A stretch of DNA of 64,000 nt, taken from NCBI RefSeq assembly GCF_017876595.1, contig NZ_JAGIOG010000001.1:1178001-1242000 (forward strand), read 5' to 3'. This DNA is from Aeromicrobium fastidiosum (GTDB lineage Bacteria > Actinomycetota > Actinomycetes > Propionibacteriales > Nocardioidaceae). Under the pieces are notes generated by a model, which was not told the DNA's origin, searched no databases, and saw only the letters and a program-made list of their open reading frames with translations. A program made the position numbers and the translations under genes. Of the stretch, positions 49,820 to 58,977 are shown piece by piece; position 1 is the first letter of the stretch, and each line of letters starts with the position of its first letter.

Positions 49820-52657
49820 GTGACCTCTCCGAGCCGCACCACCGAGCAGATCCTCGCGTCCGACCGCCGCCAGCCCGATGCGGCGTCCTTCGGCGGAGGC
49901 CTCTCGTCCGATGCCGAGCACGCGGCGCTGCGAGCGTCCGTCCGTCAGCTCACGACCCTGCTGGGCGAGGCGCTGACCCGCCACGAGGGGGCCGAGCTGC
50001 TCGAGCTCGTCGAGAAGGTGCGCCGCCTGGCCCGTCAGCCCGAGGACGCCGCGCTGCGCGAGACCCTCGACGCGATCGAGCCGGGCACCGCGGTGGTGCT
50101 GGCCCGGGCGTTCACCGCCTACTTCCAGCTCGTCAACACGACCGAGCAGCTGCACCGCTGGCAGGAGGTCTCCGCCGGCGACGAGGGCCCGTTGTCCGCA
50201 ACCGTCGGCCGCATCGCGGACGCTCTCGCCGACGGCAGCCTGTCGCGCGACCTGCTCGAGGAGGTGCTCGGACGGCTCGAGTACCGCCCCGTCTTCACCG
50301 CTCATCCCACCGAGGCCAGCAGGCGCAGCGTCCTGCGACTGCTGCGCAAGGTCGCCGAGACCGTCCGGGCGATGGAGGACCCCCGCCGTCCCGCCGCCCA
50401 GGTGCGGGCCGACGAGCGACGCCTCGCCGAGCTGGTCGACCTCGTGTGGCAGACCGACGAGCTGCGGGTCGTCCGCCCCGAGCCGTCCGACGAGGCCCGC
50501 ACGGCCGTCTACTACCTGCGCTCGATCGCTGCCGAGGTCGTCCCCGACCTGCTCGACGAGCTCGACCGCCAGCTCGGCCGGGTCGACGTCACGCTGCCCG
50601 CGACCGCCCGCCCCCTGCGCTTCGGCACGTGGGCTGGTGGCGACCGCGACGGCAACCCCAACGTCACGCCCGCCGTGACGCTCGAGATCCTGCACCTGCA
50701 GCACACGTCGGGCCTCGCCGAGCTCATCACGATGGTCGAGGAGGTGCTGACCGAGATGACCGCCTCGACCCGCATCGTGGAGGCCACCGAGGAGCTGCGC
50801 GAGAGCCTCGAGGCCGATGCCCGTGCGCTGCCCATCACGTGGGAGTCGATCCGCCGCCTCAACGCCGACGAGCCCTACCGGCTCAAGCTCAGCTTCGTGC
50901 GGGTGCGCCTCATGCGGGCCCGCGACCGGCTCGTCAACGGCACCCCGCACGAGCCGGGCCGCGACTACCTGACCGTCGCCGAGCTGGTGCACGACCTGAC
51001 GCTGGTGCGCGACTCGATGCTGGCCGCGGGCGACCACCTCACCGGCGACGGCGCGATCCTGCGCCTCATCCGCACCGCCGTCACGTTCGGGGCCGGGCTG
51101 GCCACGATGGACGTCCGCGAGCACAGCGAGAAGCACCACGCGGCCCTCGCCGAGCTGTACTCCCGGCTCGGCGACGACACCTACGGGACGCTCGACCGTC
51201 CCGAGCGCATCCGGGTGCTATCACACGAGATGGCGTCGCCGCGTCCCCTCACGGGCGTCGGCGCCGGTGGTCTGGGCGAGGCGGCCACGGCGTCGCTCGA
51301 CCTGCTGGGGGTCATCCGCGAGGCCCTCGACACGTACGGCCCCGAGGTCGTCGAGACCTACATCGTCTCGATGACCCACGACGTCGACGACCTGTTCGCG
51401 GTCGTCGTCCTCGCCCGCGAGGTGGGGCTCGTCGACCTCACGGGGGCGCAGTCCGACACCGGCAAGGACGTCGCCCGCATCGGCTTCGCGCCCCTGTTCG
51501 AGACCGTCGCCGAGCTCGAGAACGCCGGGCCGCTGCTCGAGGCGCTGCTGAGTGACCCGACCTACCGCCGCGTCGTCGCGGCCCGGGGCGACGTGCAGGA
51601 GATCATGCTCGGCTACTCCGACTCGTCCAAGGACGCCGGCATCGCGGCCTCTCAGTGGCAGGTGCACCGCGCCCAGCGCCAGCTGCGCGACGTCGCCCGT
51701 CAGCACGGGGTCGTGCTGCGGCTGTTCCACGGTCGCGGCGGGTCGACCGGACGCGGCGGCGGTCCCACGGCCGAGGCGATCATGTCGCAGCCCTACGGCA
51801 GCCTCGACGGGCCCATCAAGATCACCGAGCAGGGCGAGGTCATCTCCGACAAGTACGCGCTGCCCGGCCTCGGCCGGCAGAACCTCGAGAGCGCGCTGGC
51901 CGCGGTGCTCGAGGCGTCCGTGCTGCACCGCACCTCGCTGCTGCCCGCCGACCTGCTCGAGGGCTGGAACGGCACGATGGACCTCGTCGCCGAGCAGGGC
52001 AAGCAGGCCTACCGGGCTCTCGTCGCCGACGACCAGCTGGTGCCGTTCTTCGTCTCGGCCACGCCGGTCGACGAGCTGGGCAAGATGAACATCGGGTCGC
52101 GGCCCGCCAAGCGTCCCGGCGGCATGGGCGGGCTCGAAGACCTCCGCGCGATCCCGTGGGTGTTCGGCTGGACGCAGTCGCGCATCATCCTGCCCGGCTG
52201 GTTCGGCGTCGGGTCAGGGCTCAAGGCCGCCTTCGACGACGGCCGCGGCCAGACACTGCAGGAGATGTACGGCTCGTGGGCGTTCTTCCGCACCTTCGTG
52301 TCGAACGTGCAGATGACGCTGACCAAGACCGATCTCGACATCGCCTCGCAGTACGTCCAGGCCCTCGTGCCCGAGGCGTCGCGGGGGCTGTTCGACGTCA
52401 TCCGGCGCGAGCACGAGCTGACGGTCGAGCAGGTGCTGCGGGTCACCGGCGACGAGACGCTGCTGGAGTCGGCACCCGTCCTGCAGCGCACGCTCGAGCT
52501 ACGCGACTTCTACCTCGCGCCACTGCACGCGCTCCAGGTGTCGCTGCTGCGATCGGTGCGCGACGTGCCCGACGGCGACGAGCCCGATCCCGACCTGCAG
52601 CGGGCGCTGCTGCTGACGATCAACGGCATCTCGGCGGGGCTGCGCAACACCGGATAG
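49820..52657 (+). CDS. ppc: Phosphoenolpyruvate carboxylase
   Basis: A product of about 945 residues, full length for the bacterial family. The catalytic motifs are intact: FTAHPTEASRRSVL (His), FGTWAGGDRDGNPNV, LGYSDSSKDAG, FHGRGGSTGRGGGPT, and a C-terminal GISAGLRNTG for effector binding. It carboxylates PEP to oxaloacetate (anaplerosis). GTG 49820 follows GGGGA; the earlier in-frame start (49772) has no SD. Together with pckG at 61659 it brackets the T7SS-like island. Confidence 0.96.
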   Translation: MTSPSRTTEQILASDRRQPDAASFGGGLSSDAEHAALRASVRQLTTLLGEALTRHEGAELLELVEKVRRLARQPEDAALRETLDAIEPGTAVVLARAFTAYFQLVNTTEQLHRWQEVSAGDEGPLSATVGRIADALADGSLSRDLLEEVLGRLEYRPVFTAHPTEASRRSVLRLLRKVAETVRAMEDPRRPAAQVRADERRLAELVDLVWQTDELRVVRPEPSDEARTAVYYLRSIAAEVVPDLLDELDRQLGRVDVTLPATARPLRFGTWAGGDRDGNPNVTPAVTLEILHLQHTSGLAELITMVEEVLTEMTASTRIVEATEELRESLEADARALPITWESIRRLNADEPYRLKLSFVRVRLMRARDRLVNGTPHEPGRDYLTVAELVHDLTLVRDSMLAAGDHLTGDGAILRLIRTAVTFGAGLATMDVREHSEKHHAALAELYSRLGDDTYGTLDRPERIRVLSHEMASPRPLTGVGAGGLGEAATASLDLLGVIREALDTYGPEVVETYIVSMTHDVDDLFAVVVLAREVGLVDLTGAQSDTGKDVARIGFAPLFETVAELENAGPLLEALLSDPTYRRVVAARGDVQEIMLGYSDSSKDAGIAASQWQVHRAQRQLRDVARQHGVVLRLFHGRGGSTGRGGGPTAEAIMSQPYGSLDGPIKITEQGEVISDKYALPGLGRQNLESALAAVLEASVLHRTSLLPADLLEGWNGTMDLVAEQGKQAYRALVADDQLVPFFVSATPVDELGKMNIGSRPAKRPGGMGGLEDLRAIPWVFGWTQSRIILPGWFGVGSGLKAAFDDGRGQTLQEMYGSWAFFRTFVSNVQMTLTKTDLDIASQYVQALVPEASRGLFDVIRREHELTVEQVLRVTGDETLLESAPVLQRTLELRDFYLAPLHALQVSLLRSVRDVPDGDEPDPDLQRALLLTINGISAGLRNTG

Positions 52658-52740
52658 AGCCCGCCCGCCACCTTGCTCCCTGGGGCGAGTGACGCGACAA
52701 TCAGTCACGAGACGCAATCGAGGGACGGGGGGACGTACCG

Positions 52741-53034
52741 ATGGCCGATGTCACCTACTCGGCTCCCACGCTGACGCAGCTGGGACGTGACATGACCGAT
52801 CTGTCGGCGACCGTGCGCGACGAGCCCGAGATGTCCGACGTCGACGAGACGCACGTCGCGCGTCCCGAGATCGTGAGCGCACTTCAGGAGTTCGAGGCCG
52901 ACTGGACCCTGCAGCGCAGCGCCCTGGCGTCGCGGCTCCAGGCCAGCGGCGAGCTCGCTGCCGGCGCGTCCACCTCGTTCGCCGAGGCCGACCGGCAGCT
53001 CGCCGAGTCGGCTCTCGCGGAGGACACGCCATGA
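52741..53034 (+). CDS. WXG100-like small helical partner, module A
   Basis: A 97-residue protein without signal peptide. The pattern F.ADW...R..L..RL...G.LA......F.EADRQLA is shared with the paralogue at 57323 (MADLTYSVDALASLGRSM...). Size and helical layout resemble ESX/WXG100-type proteins, though the middle motif is DW in place of WXG. GGGGGGA lies before the ATG. Its stop overlaps the effector start by 4 bp (ATGA), as for partner-effector pairs secreted together. Confidence 0.75.
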   Translation: MADVTYSAPTLTQLGRDMTDLSATVRDEPEMSDVDETHVARPEIVSALQEFEADWTLQRSALASRLQASGELAAGASTSFAEADRQLAESALAEDTP

Positions 53035-54710
53035 CGCGCCGGGCGCTGCGCTGGGACCTCGTGGGCCTCGACACCGATCCCGTCCCCGCCGACGAGAGCG
53101 ACGTCGACGCCGTCGCGCTCGGCTACACGCGTCGCGGCGAGGCGCTGGCGCAGACCCGTGATGCGCTCCAGCGGCTGGCCGGAGCCGAGGGCTGGACCGG
53201 GCAGGCGGCCCTGACGTTCGTCGATGACGCGCGCCAGACGCTGTCGGCCGTCGGCCGGGCCGAGGAGGAGTGCCGGCGGGTCGCCAGCGTGCTGACCGAG
53301 TACGGCGGCGACGTCGCGGCGGCACGCACCAGCACGGCCCGCGCCGTCGACGACGCCGAGGAGGCGGAGTCGCGCCGACTCCAGGCGGAGGCAGCGCTGC
53401 AGGCGCCCGATCGGCAGCTGACCCCGACGATCGAGATGCCGCCCCTGGCCCCCGACTTCTCGACGGTCGTCGACCGGGCAAAGCTGGACCAGGCGGAGCA
53501 GGACCTCACCGACGCGCGGGCAGCCGTGACTGCGGCCGTCGCGACGCTCACCGCCGCCGCGCAGTCCGCCGCGACCCGCATCCGGTCGACCGTCACCCTC
53601 ACCGACGCCGAGCTGTTCGCCCCGCAGCCGCTGTCCACACCGTCCGCCGAGCTCGAGCGCCTGGTCGAGCTGGCCCGCAGCCTCGGCAAGGACCCGACGG
53701 AGTACGCCGACCTGCTGCAGCAGATGTACGTCGCCCGCGCGGCCGAGAAGGCCGGCATCGACCTCAGCACGTGGGACGTCAGCAAGGGTGCCGAGGCGGT
53801 CAGCGATCACTACGAGAAGACGTACGACTACTACGCGCAGCTCTATCTCAACAACCCGAACTTCCGGTGGGCCGGCATGGCGGCCATGATCGGGCCGTCG
53901 TTCGCGGCGGGGTTCGAGGACCTCGAGCTGTTCCAGGACATCGCCAAGGCCATGAAGGACACGCTCGGTCCGATTCCCGACTCGGCCCTGCCGTTCCCCG
54001 TCAGCCAGCTCGACGAGATCGCCGGGATGAGCGAAGAAGAGCTGAAGTTCTACCAGACCACGTTCCTGCAGATGCAGAAGGACATCTTCTACGACGCATC
54101 GATGATGCACGAGGCCTATCTTGACGGCGGGTTGGAGAGCATCGAGGAGCTGCGTGCAGCAGGGTTGCTGGGAGACGACGAGCGGCAGGTGAACCAGGCC
54201 ATGGAGGCGTGGAAGGCGGTCGACGAGGGCATCCGCACGGGGGACACCGACATGCTGAACCTCGGCAACCAAGAACTTCTCCGGCGCGAGCAGTACTACA
54301 CGATCGCCGATCAGTACCAGGACATGAAGAACCACCCAGTGACAGGCGAGGCCATGACCTACATCATGGGCGTGGTCGGGCAGCCGTCCATCCCGGGCAC
54401 CCAGACGTTGGGCCAGGTCGACGACCCCATCCATGTGCGGGTCGACACCATGCCGCTGATGCCCGGCACGCAGGGGGCCGACGTCACGATCAACATCCCG
54501 CGGTCCAACATCGCCGACTTCGACACCCGATGGGGGCTGATCGAGGACGACACGTTGCCGGTCTACCTCGACCTGGTCGAGAACGACCCCGAGCAAGTCG
54601 AGCAGATCCTCAACAGCTCGGTGAGAGGACGGATCGACGACCTACGGCTGATCGACCGCCTGCCGACGATCATCGACGGCCTGGTCGATACCAAGGTGCG
54701 GGCGTGGTGA
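53031..54710 (+). CDS. Putative T7SS-secreted effector, module A
   Basis: The product has 559 residues. The N-terminal ~130 residues match the putative T7SS signal domain: RWDLVGLDTDPVPADESDVDAVALGYTRRGEAL, GWTGQAALTF (WxG-like turn) and long helices. A second helical region follows to about 215. The rest is soluble with an unrecognised domain: FRWAGMAAMIGPSF, EELKFYQTTFLQMQKDIFYDASMM and REQYYTIADQYQDMKNHPVTGEA. There is no Sec signal or membrane segment. The C-terminal half is probably the activity, perhaps a toxin, but no catalytic motif was recognised. Overlaps the following lipoprotein start by 4 bp (GTGA). Confidence 0.75.
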   Translation: MTRRALRWDLVGLDTDPVPADESDVDAVALGYTRRGEALAQTRDALQRLAGAEGWTGQAALTFVDDARQTLSAVGRAEEECRRVASVLTEYGGDVAAARTSTARAVDDAEEAESRRLQAEAALQAPDRQLTPTIEMPPLAPDFSTVVDRAKLDQAEQDLTDARAAVTAAVATLTAAAQSAATRIRSTVTLTDAELFAPQPLSTPSAELERLVELARSLGKDPTEYADLLQQMYVARAAEKAGIDLSTWDVSKGAEAVSDHYEKTYDYYAQLYLNNPNFRWAGMAAMIGPSFAAGFEDLELFQDIAKAMKDTLGPIPDSALPFPVSQLDEIAGMSEEELKFYQTTFLQMQKDIFYDASMMHEAYLDGGLESIEELRAAGLLGDDERQVNQAMEAWKAVDEGIRTGDTDMLNLGNQELLRREQYYTIADQYQDMKNHPVTGEAMTYIMGVVGQPSIPGTQTLGQVDDPIHVRVDTMPLMPGTQGADVTINIPRSNIADFDTRWGLIEDDTLPVYLDLVENDPEQVEQILNSSVRGRIDDLRLIDRLPTIIDGLVDTKVRAW

Positions 54711-55388
54711 GCCGCCGGCTCGCCGTCGCGAGCGCCGTTCTCATCGTGCTGTCCGCCTGTGGAGGAGTGACCGTGACCAGTGACAAGGACCGTCCAGACG
54801 AGCCGATCGAGGCGACCGCGTACTCGAAGGTCGACGGGGTCGAGACCTGGGACCTGACCGGCACGCCCAGCGACGAGGCCTTCGGTATCGAGAAGGACTC
54901 GTCGTCCGCGATCTACGAGACGCCGGGCAAGCCTCGCCGGGTGCGGATCGCGCTACCGGGACGGACAGTGGAGACCGACGCCGTGCTGGTCGACTTCTAC
55001 CGAGGAGCCACGGGCAACTACTCGTTCGGCGTCCGCACGGCGCAGCTGAAGCCGGACCCGCTGACCGAGGCCTTCCGCAATGTCCTTCGCCAGCTGCAGG
55101 TGGACGAGACGCCGGCCGACACCTTCGCCCAGAAGGTGGCTGCGGCACCCAGCGACCAGTCCGAGCGGATCAACGTGGGTGCGACGTCCGTGGTGCTCGG
55201 CCAGTGGTCGGTCGGTCCTGCCGCGGGCATCGCTCCTCTGGCGGGGTCGGGGCGGGTCATCTTCTCCGGCACCTGGCCTCCCGTCTGACGTCGTGAACGG
55301 TGCGGGTGTGGTGAGCCGCCGGCTCGCCGTCGCGAGCGCCGTTCTCATCGTGCTGTCCGCCTGTGGAGGAGCGAACGTGACCAGTGAC
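54695..55388 (+). repeat. 90-bp near-identical direct repeat across the lipoprotein starts
   Basis: Bases 54695-54784 and 55299-55388 (offset 604) differ at only three positions. They cover the effector 3' end/GTG start, the complete signal peptide and the first mature residues. The remaining parts of the two lipoprotein genes have diverged far more, so the conserved block has been homogenised or selected. Confidence 0.85.
54707..55288 (+). CDS. Lipoprotein, module A copy 1
   Basis: A 193-residue product with signal RRLAVASAVLIVLSACGG (lipobox LSAC). The mature part has a TWDLTG...EAFGI...IYETPG...RVRIALPGRTVETD...LVDF pattern and a C-terminal VLGQWSVGP. It is paralogous to the next gene. 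Its GTG start lies in the effector stop (GTGA). It could be the immunity or envelope partner of the effector; inference. Confidence 0.75.
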   Translation: MSRRLAVASAVLIVLSACGGVTVTSDKDRPDEPIEATAYSKVDGVETWDLTGTPSDEAFGIEKDSSSAIYETPGKPRRVRIALPGRTVETDAVLVDFYRGATGNYSFGVRTAQLKPDPLTEAFRNVLRQLQVDETPADTFAQKVAAAPSDQSERINVGATSVVLGQWSVGPAAGIAPLAGSGRVIFSGTWPPV

Positions 55389-55847
55389 GACGGTCGCCCC
55401 GGCGCGCCGACTGCCCACTCCACGTCCGACGGCACCGAGACGTGGGACCTGACCGGGCAGCCCAGCGACGAGGCCTTCGGCATCGACGCCGGCACGTCGA
55501 CCGCGATCTACGCGACGCCGGAGCCGCGCCGCGTGCGCTTCGTGCTGCCGGGACGGACCATCGAGACCGAGACCGACCTGGTCGACTTCCGCCGGGACGG
55601 TAGCGGAGGCGACTGCTCGTTCAGGGTGAGCACCCCGCAGACGTCCGCCGGCGAGGTGACCACGACGTTCCGTGACGTCCTGGGTCAGCTCGGCCTCGAC
55701 GACGCCACCGCCGCGGCGTTCGACCGGGACGTCTCGGCGGCACCGGCAGACCAGTCCGAGGTGATCAACGTCGGGGTGGGGGAGGACGTCGCCGTCCTCG
55801 GCGACTGGTCGGTCGCCCCGTCGGCGAGGTTCACGCCCCTGGCATAG
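55311..55847 (+). CDS. Lipoprotein, module A copy 2
   Basis: A 178-residue paralogue of the preceding lipoprotein, with an identical signal peptide and lipobox (LSACGGANV). The mature domain keeps the same pattern (TWDLTGQPSDEAFGI, RRVRFVLPGRTIETETDLVDF, VLGDWSVAP) but differs elsewhere. GTG start, 22 bp after the first copy. The 90-bp signal region is nearly identical between the copies (3 mismatches), pointing to recent conversion or duplication. Confidence 0.75.
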   Translation: MSRRLAVASAVLIVLSACGGANVTSDDGRPGAPTAHSTSDGTETWDLTGQPSDEAFGIDAGTSTAIYATPEPRRVRFVLPGRTIETETDLVDFRRDGSGGDCSFRVSTPQTSAGEVTTTFRDVLGQLGLDDATAAAFDRDVSAAPADQSEVINVGVGEDVAVLGDWSVAPSARFTPLA

Positions 55848-55901
55848 CTGGGTCGTGTCGTCCTGGCCGGGATGCACTCGTCGACGTGACGACACCGCCG
55901 G

Positions 55902-57185
55902 TCATCGTGTGCCCACCGCCCGCAAGCGACGCTCCCACCAGCGCAGGCCGATCGTGGTCGCCAAGGACAGCACGAGGACGACCACGCCGACCGCGGTCGT
56001 GAGGACGTCGGTCGACTCGAATCCGTAGCGGAATGGGAGCCCGAGTCCCGCGAAGATCAGGACGGCACCGACGATGCCGGTCACGATGCCGGTCACGAGC
56101 ATCGGGGAGCCCCAGTCGCCGAGCGGCAGGCTGTAGAGCATCGCCTGCCCCGACCGGTGGATGGCCGGGTCGTACTCGGCGGCGACCGACGGGGGCAGGG
56201 TGGCGTCGGGGCGGTGCTCGACGTTGATGCCGACCTCGGTGCACGCCTGTCGCAGGGCGGTGTCGTCGGTGCCGACCCACATCGCGGCCGGGACGGCCAA
56301 GAGCTCCACGCCGTGTCGATCGAGGAACAGGACGGCGTCCCAGCCGATGACGCAGGTGACCACTCCGCCGTGCGCCGGGCCGGGCACCCAGAACTCGAAC
56401 GCGTACTCCTTGAGCACCACGTCGTCAGCGCCGATCTGCAGCTGCGCCTCCACGATCCACGTGGGCAACGAGGCGTCGGCCACGTTGGGCACGTCCGTTC
56501 GGGTCGAGGAGCGAGGCACGCGCGGTTGAGCGACGAATCGGCGCGAGCCGAGGAAGGACGTCACGGAGAGCCAGATGGCCGGAACGGCGGCGAAGAGGGT
56601 CAGGACGCTCATCCACAATGGATCGCCGCGATGCTCCTCAGCGTTCGCCGCCAGCACGGTCAGACCGACGATGACCCACACGGTCAGCAGCGCGTGCAGG
56701 CGTCGTTGCCGCACGATGCGGTCGCTGAGCGGGCCCTCGGTGATCACGCCGCGCGACGCGTTGACGAGCGCCACATCTGCCTCGGTCGCCGGCTCGAGGG
56801 TCACCCCGAGGGTCAGCGCGAAGTCGGCGATGCCGGACGTGGCGCGATGGAGCCGGGAGTCTGCGCCGCCTCCGAACAGCCGCCCCTGGTGGACAGCGTG
56901 CACCAACACAGCGACCAGCACGCGCTCGTCGCCCAGCAGAGCCATCACGTCGCTGGTGCGGCTGAAAGGACGAGGCGCGAAGCGATTGGCGGCTCGTCGG
57001 GAGACGTCTGCCGCGGGGACCAGCACGGCGCGAGCCACCTCACCCGGCTGGGCCACGACGTCCTCGGTGCCGTCGACACCGGTCACGACGACGGCTCCGT
57101 CGCCGCGCGAGCTGATGCGCCAGTGGCGTGCCTCGAGGTGCCGGAGGCCGCTACGAACGCCGGGGTGCAGAGCAGTTCGTGTCAT
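55902..57185 (-). CDS. Two-part membrane protein, paralogue of the module B membrane protein
   Basis: A 427-residue protein with a cytoplasmic N-terminus, membrane helices at about 165-185, 192-212, and near the C-terminus (about 358-375 and 388-407). A conserved soluble part reads AQLQIGADDVVLKEYAFEFWVPGPAHGGVVTCVIGWDAVLFLDRHGVELL. The equivalent AELQVGDDAVMFRSGGREVWVAGPRRGGISSAVVGNEAIHLLDGDGVIRL is in the plus-strand protein at 58974. It is transcribed opposite to the modules, sharing a ~137-bp divergent promoter region with module B. Function unknown. Confidence 0.7.
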   Translation of the reverse strand: MTRTALHPGVRSGLRHLEARHWRISSRGDGAVVVTGVDGTEDVVAQPGEVARAVLVPAADVSRRAANRFAPRPFSRTSDVMALLGDERVLVAVLVHAVHQGRLFGGGADSRLHRATSGIADFALTLGVTLEPATEADVALVNASRGVITEGPLSDRIVRQRRLHALLTVWVIVGLTVLAANAEEHRGDPLWMSVLTLFAAVPAIWLSVTSFLGSRRFVAQPRVPRSSTRTDVPNVADASLPTWIVEAQLQIGADDVVLKEYAFEFWVPGPAHGGVVTCVIGWDAVLFLDRHGVELLAVPAAMWVGTDDTALRQACTEVGINVEHRPDATLPPSVAAEYDPAIHRSGQAMLYSLPLGDWGSPMLVTGIVTGIVGAVLIFAGLGLPFRYGFESTDVLTTAVGVVVLVLSLATTIGLRWWERRLRAVGTR

Positions 57186-57322
57186 GTCGGATCGTCCCCG
57201 CGCTTCCCCTGGATCGGCCTGTCCACGTTGGTTGCTGAGCCGAGGCTACTGTCCGCCGAGCGCGCAATTCCGCGGACGCCCGTCGACTGATAGATTTCGG
57301 CCGACTTCACAGGGGGTGTGAT

Positions 57323-57619
57323 GTGGCAGACCTGACCTACTCCGTCGACGCGCTGGCCTCGCTCGGACGCTCCATGAAGCGCCTGGCTCACGACATCCGT
57401 GACGATGGCGATGTCGCGCATGTTGACATCGCGCACCTGTCCCACCCGCGCGTCGTCATGGCGCTGATCGACTTCGGGGACGACTGGGACGACAAGCGCG
57501 ACTCGTTGGCCAAGCACCTCGACTCTGTCGGTGGGCTGGCGGCGGAGTCCGCCGACACCTTCTCGGAGGTCGACCGCAGGCTCGCCGATGAGGCGCTCGA
57601 GAAGCTGAAGACGACATGA
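57323..57619 (+). CDS. WXG100-like small helical partner, module B
   Basis: A 98-residue paralogue of the protein at 52741: MADLTYS...LASLGRSMKRL, the FGDDWDDKRDSLAKHLDSVGGLAAESADTF block and EVDRRLADEAL. GTG start after AGGGGG. It overlaps the next start by 4 bp (ATGA). Confidence 0.75.
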   Translation: MADLTYSVDALASLGRSMKRLAHDIRDDGDVAHVDIAHLSHPRVVMALIDFGDDWDDKRDSLAKHLDSVGGLAAESADTFSEVDRRLADEALEKLKTT

Positions 57620-58977
57620 CGCGCCGCGACCGTCGATGGGAGCTCGTGGGCCTCGAGTCCGATCCCGTGCCCGGCGACGAGCGGGACGTCCTCGCTGTCG
57701 AGTCGACCTACCGCAAGCGCGGTCAGGCGCTGGAGACGACGCGCTCGGCGCTGTCGAAGCTGAGCGACCTGGACGGCTGGTCCGGCAAGGCGGCCGTGAA
57801 GTTCGCCGACCAGGCCGACGACATCCTCGAGGAGGTCGGCAAGGCCGAGCGCAAGTACGAGCGCGCCGCCTCTGCGCTGCGCGACTACGCCGACGCCGTG
57901 GCTACCGCCCGCACCCGCACCGAGATGGCCGTGTCGGACGCGGAGGACGCGGAGCGCCGCCGAGCCACCAACGCCGAGAACCCGCTGGCCGGTGTCGACG
58001 ATCTCAGCGACGAGCAGAAGGACGCCGACGACGATCGCAGACGTCGGCTCGACCGCGCCGACGGAGACCTTGCCGCCGCCCGTGCCGCGATGAGTCGGGC
58101 CCTTGACGATCTCGACGCCGCCGCAAATCGGGCGGCGAGCCGGATCGACTCGGCGTCGAAGTCGTACAAGGACAGTCACCTCGACAACTTCAAGGGTGAG
58201 ATCCGCAAGCACGCTGGCCTGCTCAACAAGATCGTCGACGTGCTGGAGAAGATCGCGATCGCCGTCGCGGTCATCGTCGTGGTGGCGCTGGTCGTGGTGG
58301 CCGTCGTCGCCACGGGTGGTGCGGCGGCCGTCATCTTCGGTGCGGTGGCGACCTATGCCGGCTACGCCGCGGTCGCCTCGTCGGCGCTGCTGCTGGCCGG
58401 TCATTCGGCGCAGATGATGGGTGAGACGTCGGACGCCTCGTGGGGCGACATCGGGATGGACATCGTCGGTCTCGCCACCTTCGGTGCCGGCGGCGCGCTG
58501 CTCAAGGGTGCGCAGAAGTCGCTCAAGATGGCCAAGGCAGCTCAGCTGTCACGGATGACGAGGGCGGCCAAGCTGACCCTCCCGAAGAAGGCCATCACCT
58601 CGCTGCGTCCGGGAGCGCGCTACAACAAGTGGGCCAACCGTCTTCTCGACGAGGCACGCGGCCCGGGCGACCAGGCCCTGAAAGGCCTCGGTGGCGCCAC
58701 GGCGGACAAGCCCACCAGGCTGCTCCACCTCAACAACGGGCTGTCCGACACCTTGGCCCAGCTCGACGTGGTGCGGAAGGTGGCTCCTGAGGGTGCCGCG
58801 CTTGAGAACTTCCGCCGGGCCGAGAGCCAGATCCACCGAGCTGTCGTAGCGAACACCATGGGCAACGTCAGCAACCTCGACCAAGTCAGCAATGCGGAGG
58901 TCGGCAAGAACTCGATCGACTTCGTGGTCAAAGGTGGCCATTCGGTCGGACATCATCTCAGCACCACGGGCCCGTGA
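57616..58977 (+). CDS. Putative T7SS-secreted effector, module B
   Basis: A 453-residue protein with the same T7SS-signal start as module A (RRWELVGLESDPVPGDERDVLAVESTYRKRGQAL, GWSGKAAVKF) and long Ala/Arg/Asp-rich helices to about residue 195. Then comes a hydrophobic block (about 205-265: IAIAVAVIVVVALVVVAVVATGG..AAVIFGAVATYAGYAAV) with small-residue zipper character, then a short C-terminal domain (about 330-453). A membrane-inserting effector fits the block, but no catalytic motif is seen. The stop overlaps the next start (GTGA). Confidence 0.72.
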   Translation: MTRRDRRWELVGLESDPVPGDERDVLAVESTYRKRGQALETTRSALSKLSDLDGWSGKAAVKFADQADDILEEVGKAERKYERAASALRDYADAVATARTRTEMAVSDAEDAERRRATNAENPLAGVDDLSDEQKDADDDRRRRLDRADGDLAAARAAMSRALDDLDAAANRAASRIDSASKSYKDSHLDNFKGEIRKHAGLLNKIVDVLEKIAIAVAVIVVVALVVVAVVATGGAAAVIFGAVATYAGYAAVASSALLLAGHSAQMMGETSDASWGDIGMDIVGLATFGAGGALLKGAQKSLKMAKAAQLSRMTRAAKLTLPKKAITSLRPGARYNKWANRLLDEARGPGDQALKGLGGATADKPTRLLHLNNGLSDTLAQLDVVRKVAPEGAALENFRRAESQIHRAVVANTMGNVSNLDQVSNAEVGKNSIDFVVKGGHSVGHHLSTTGP

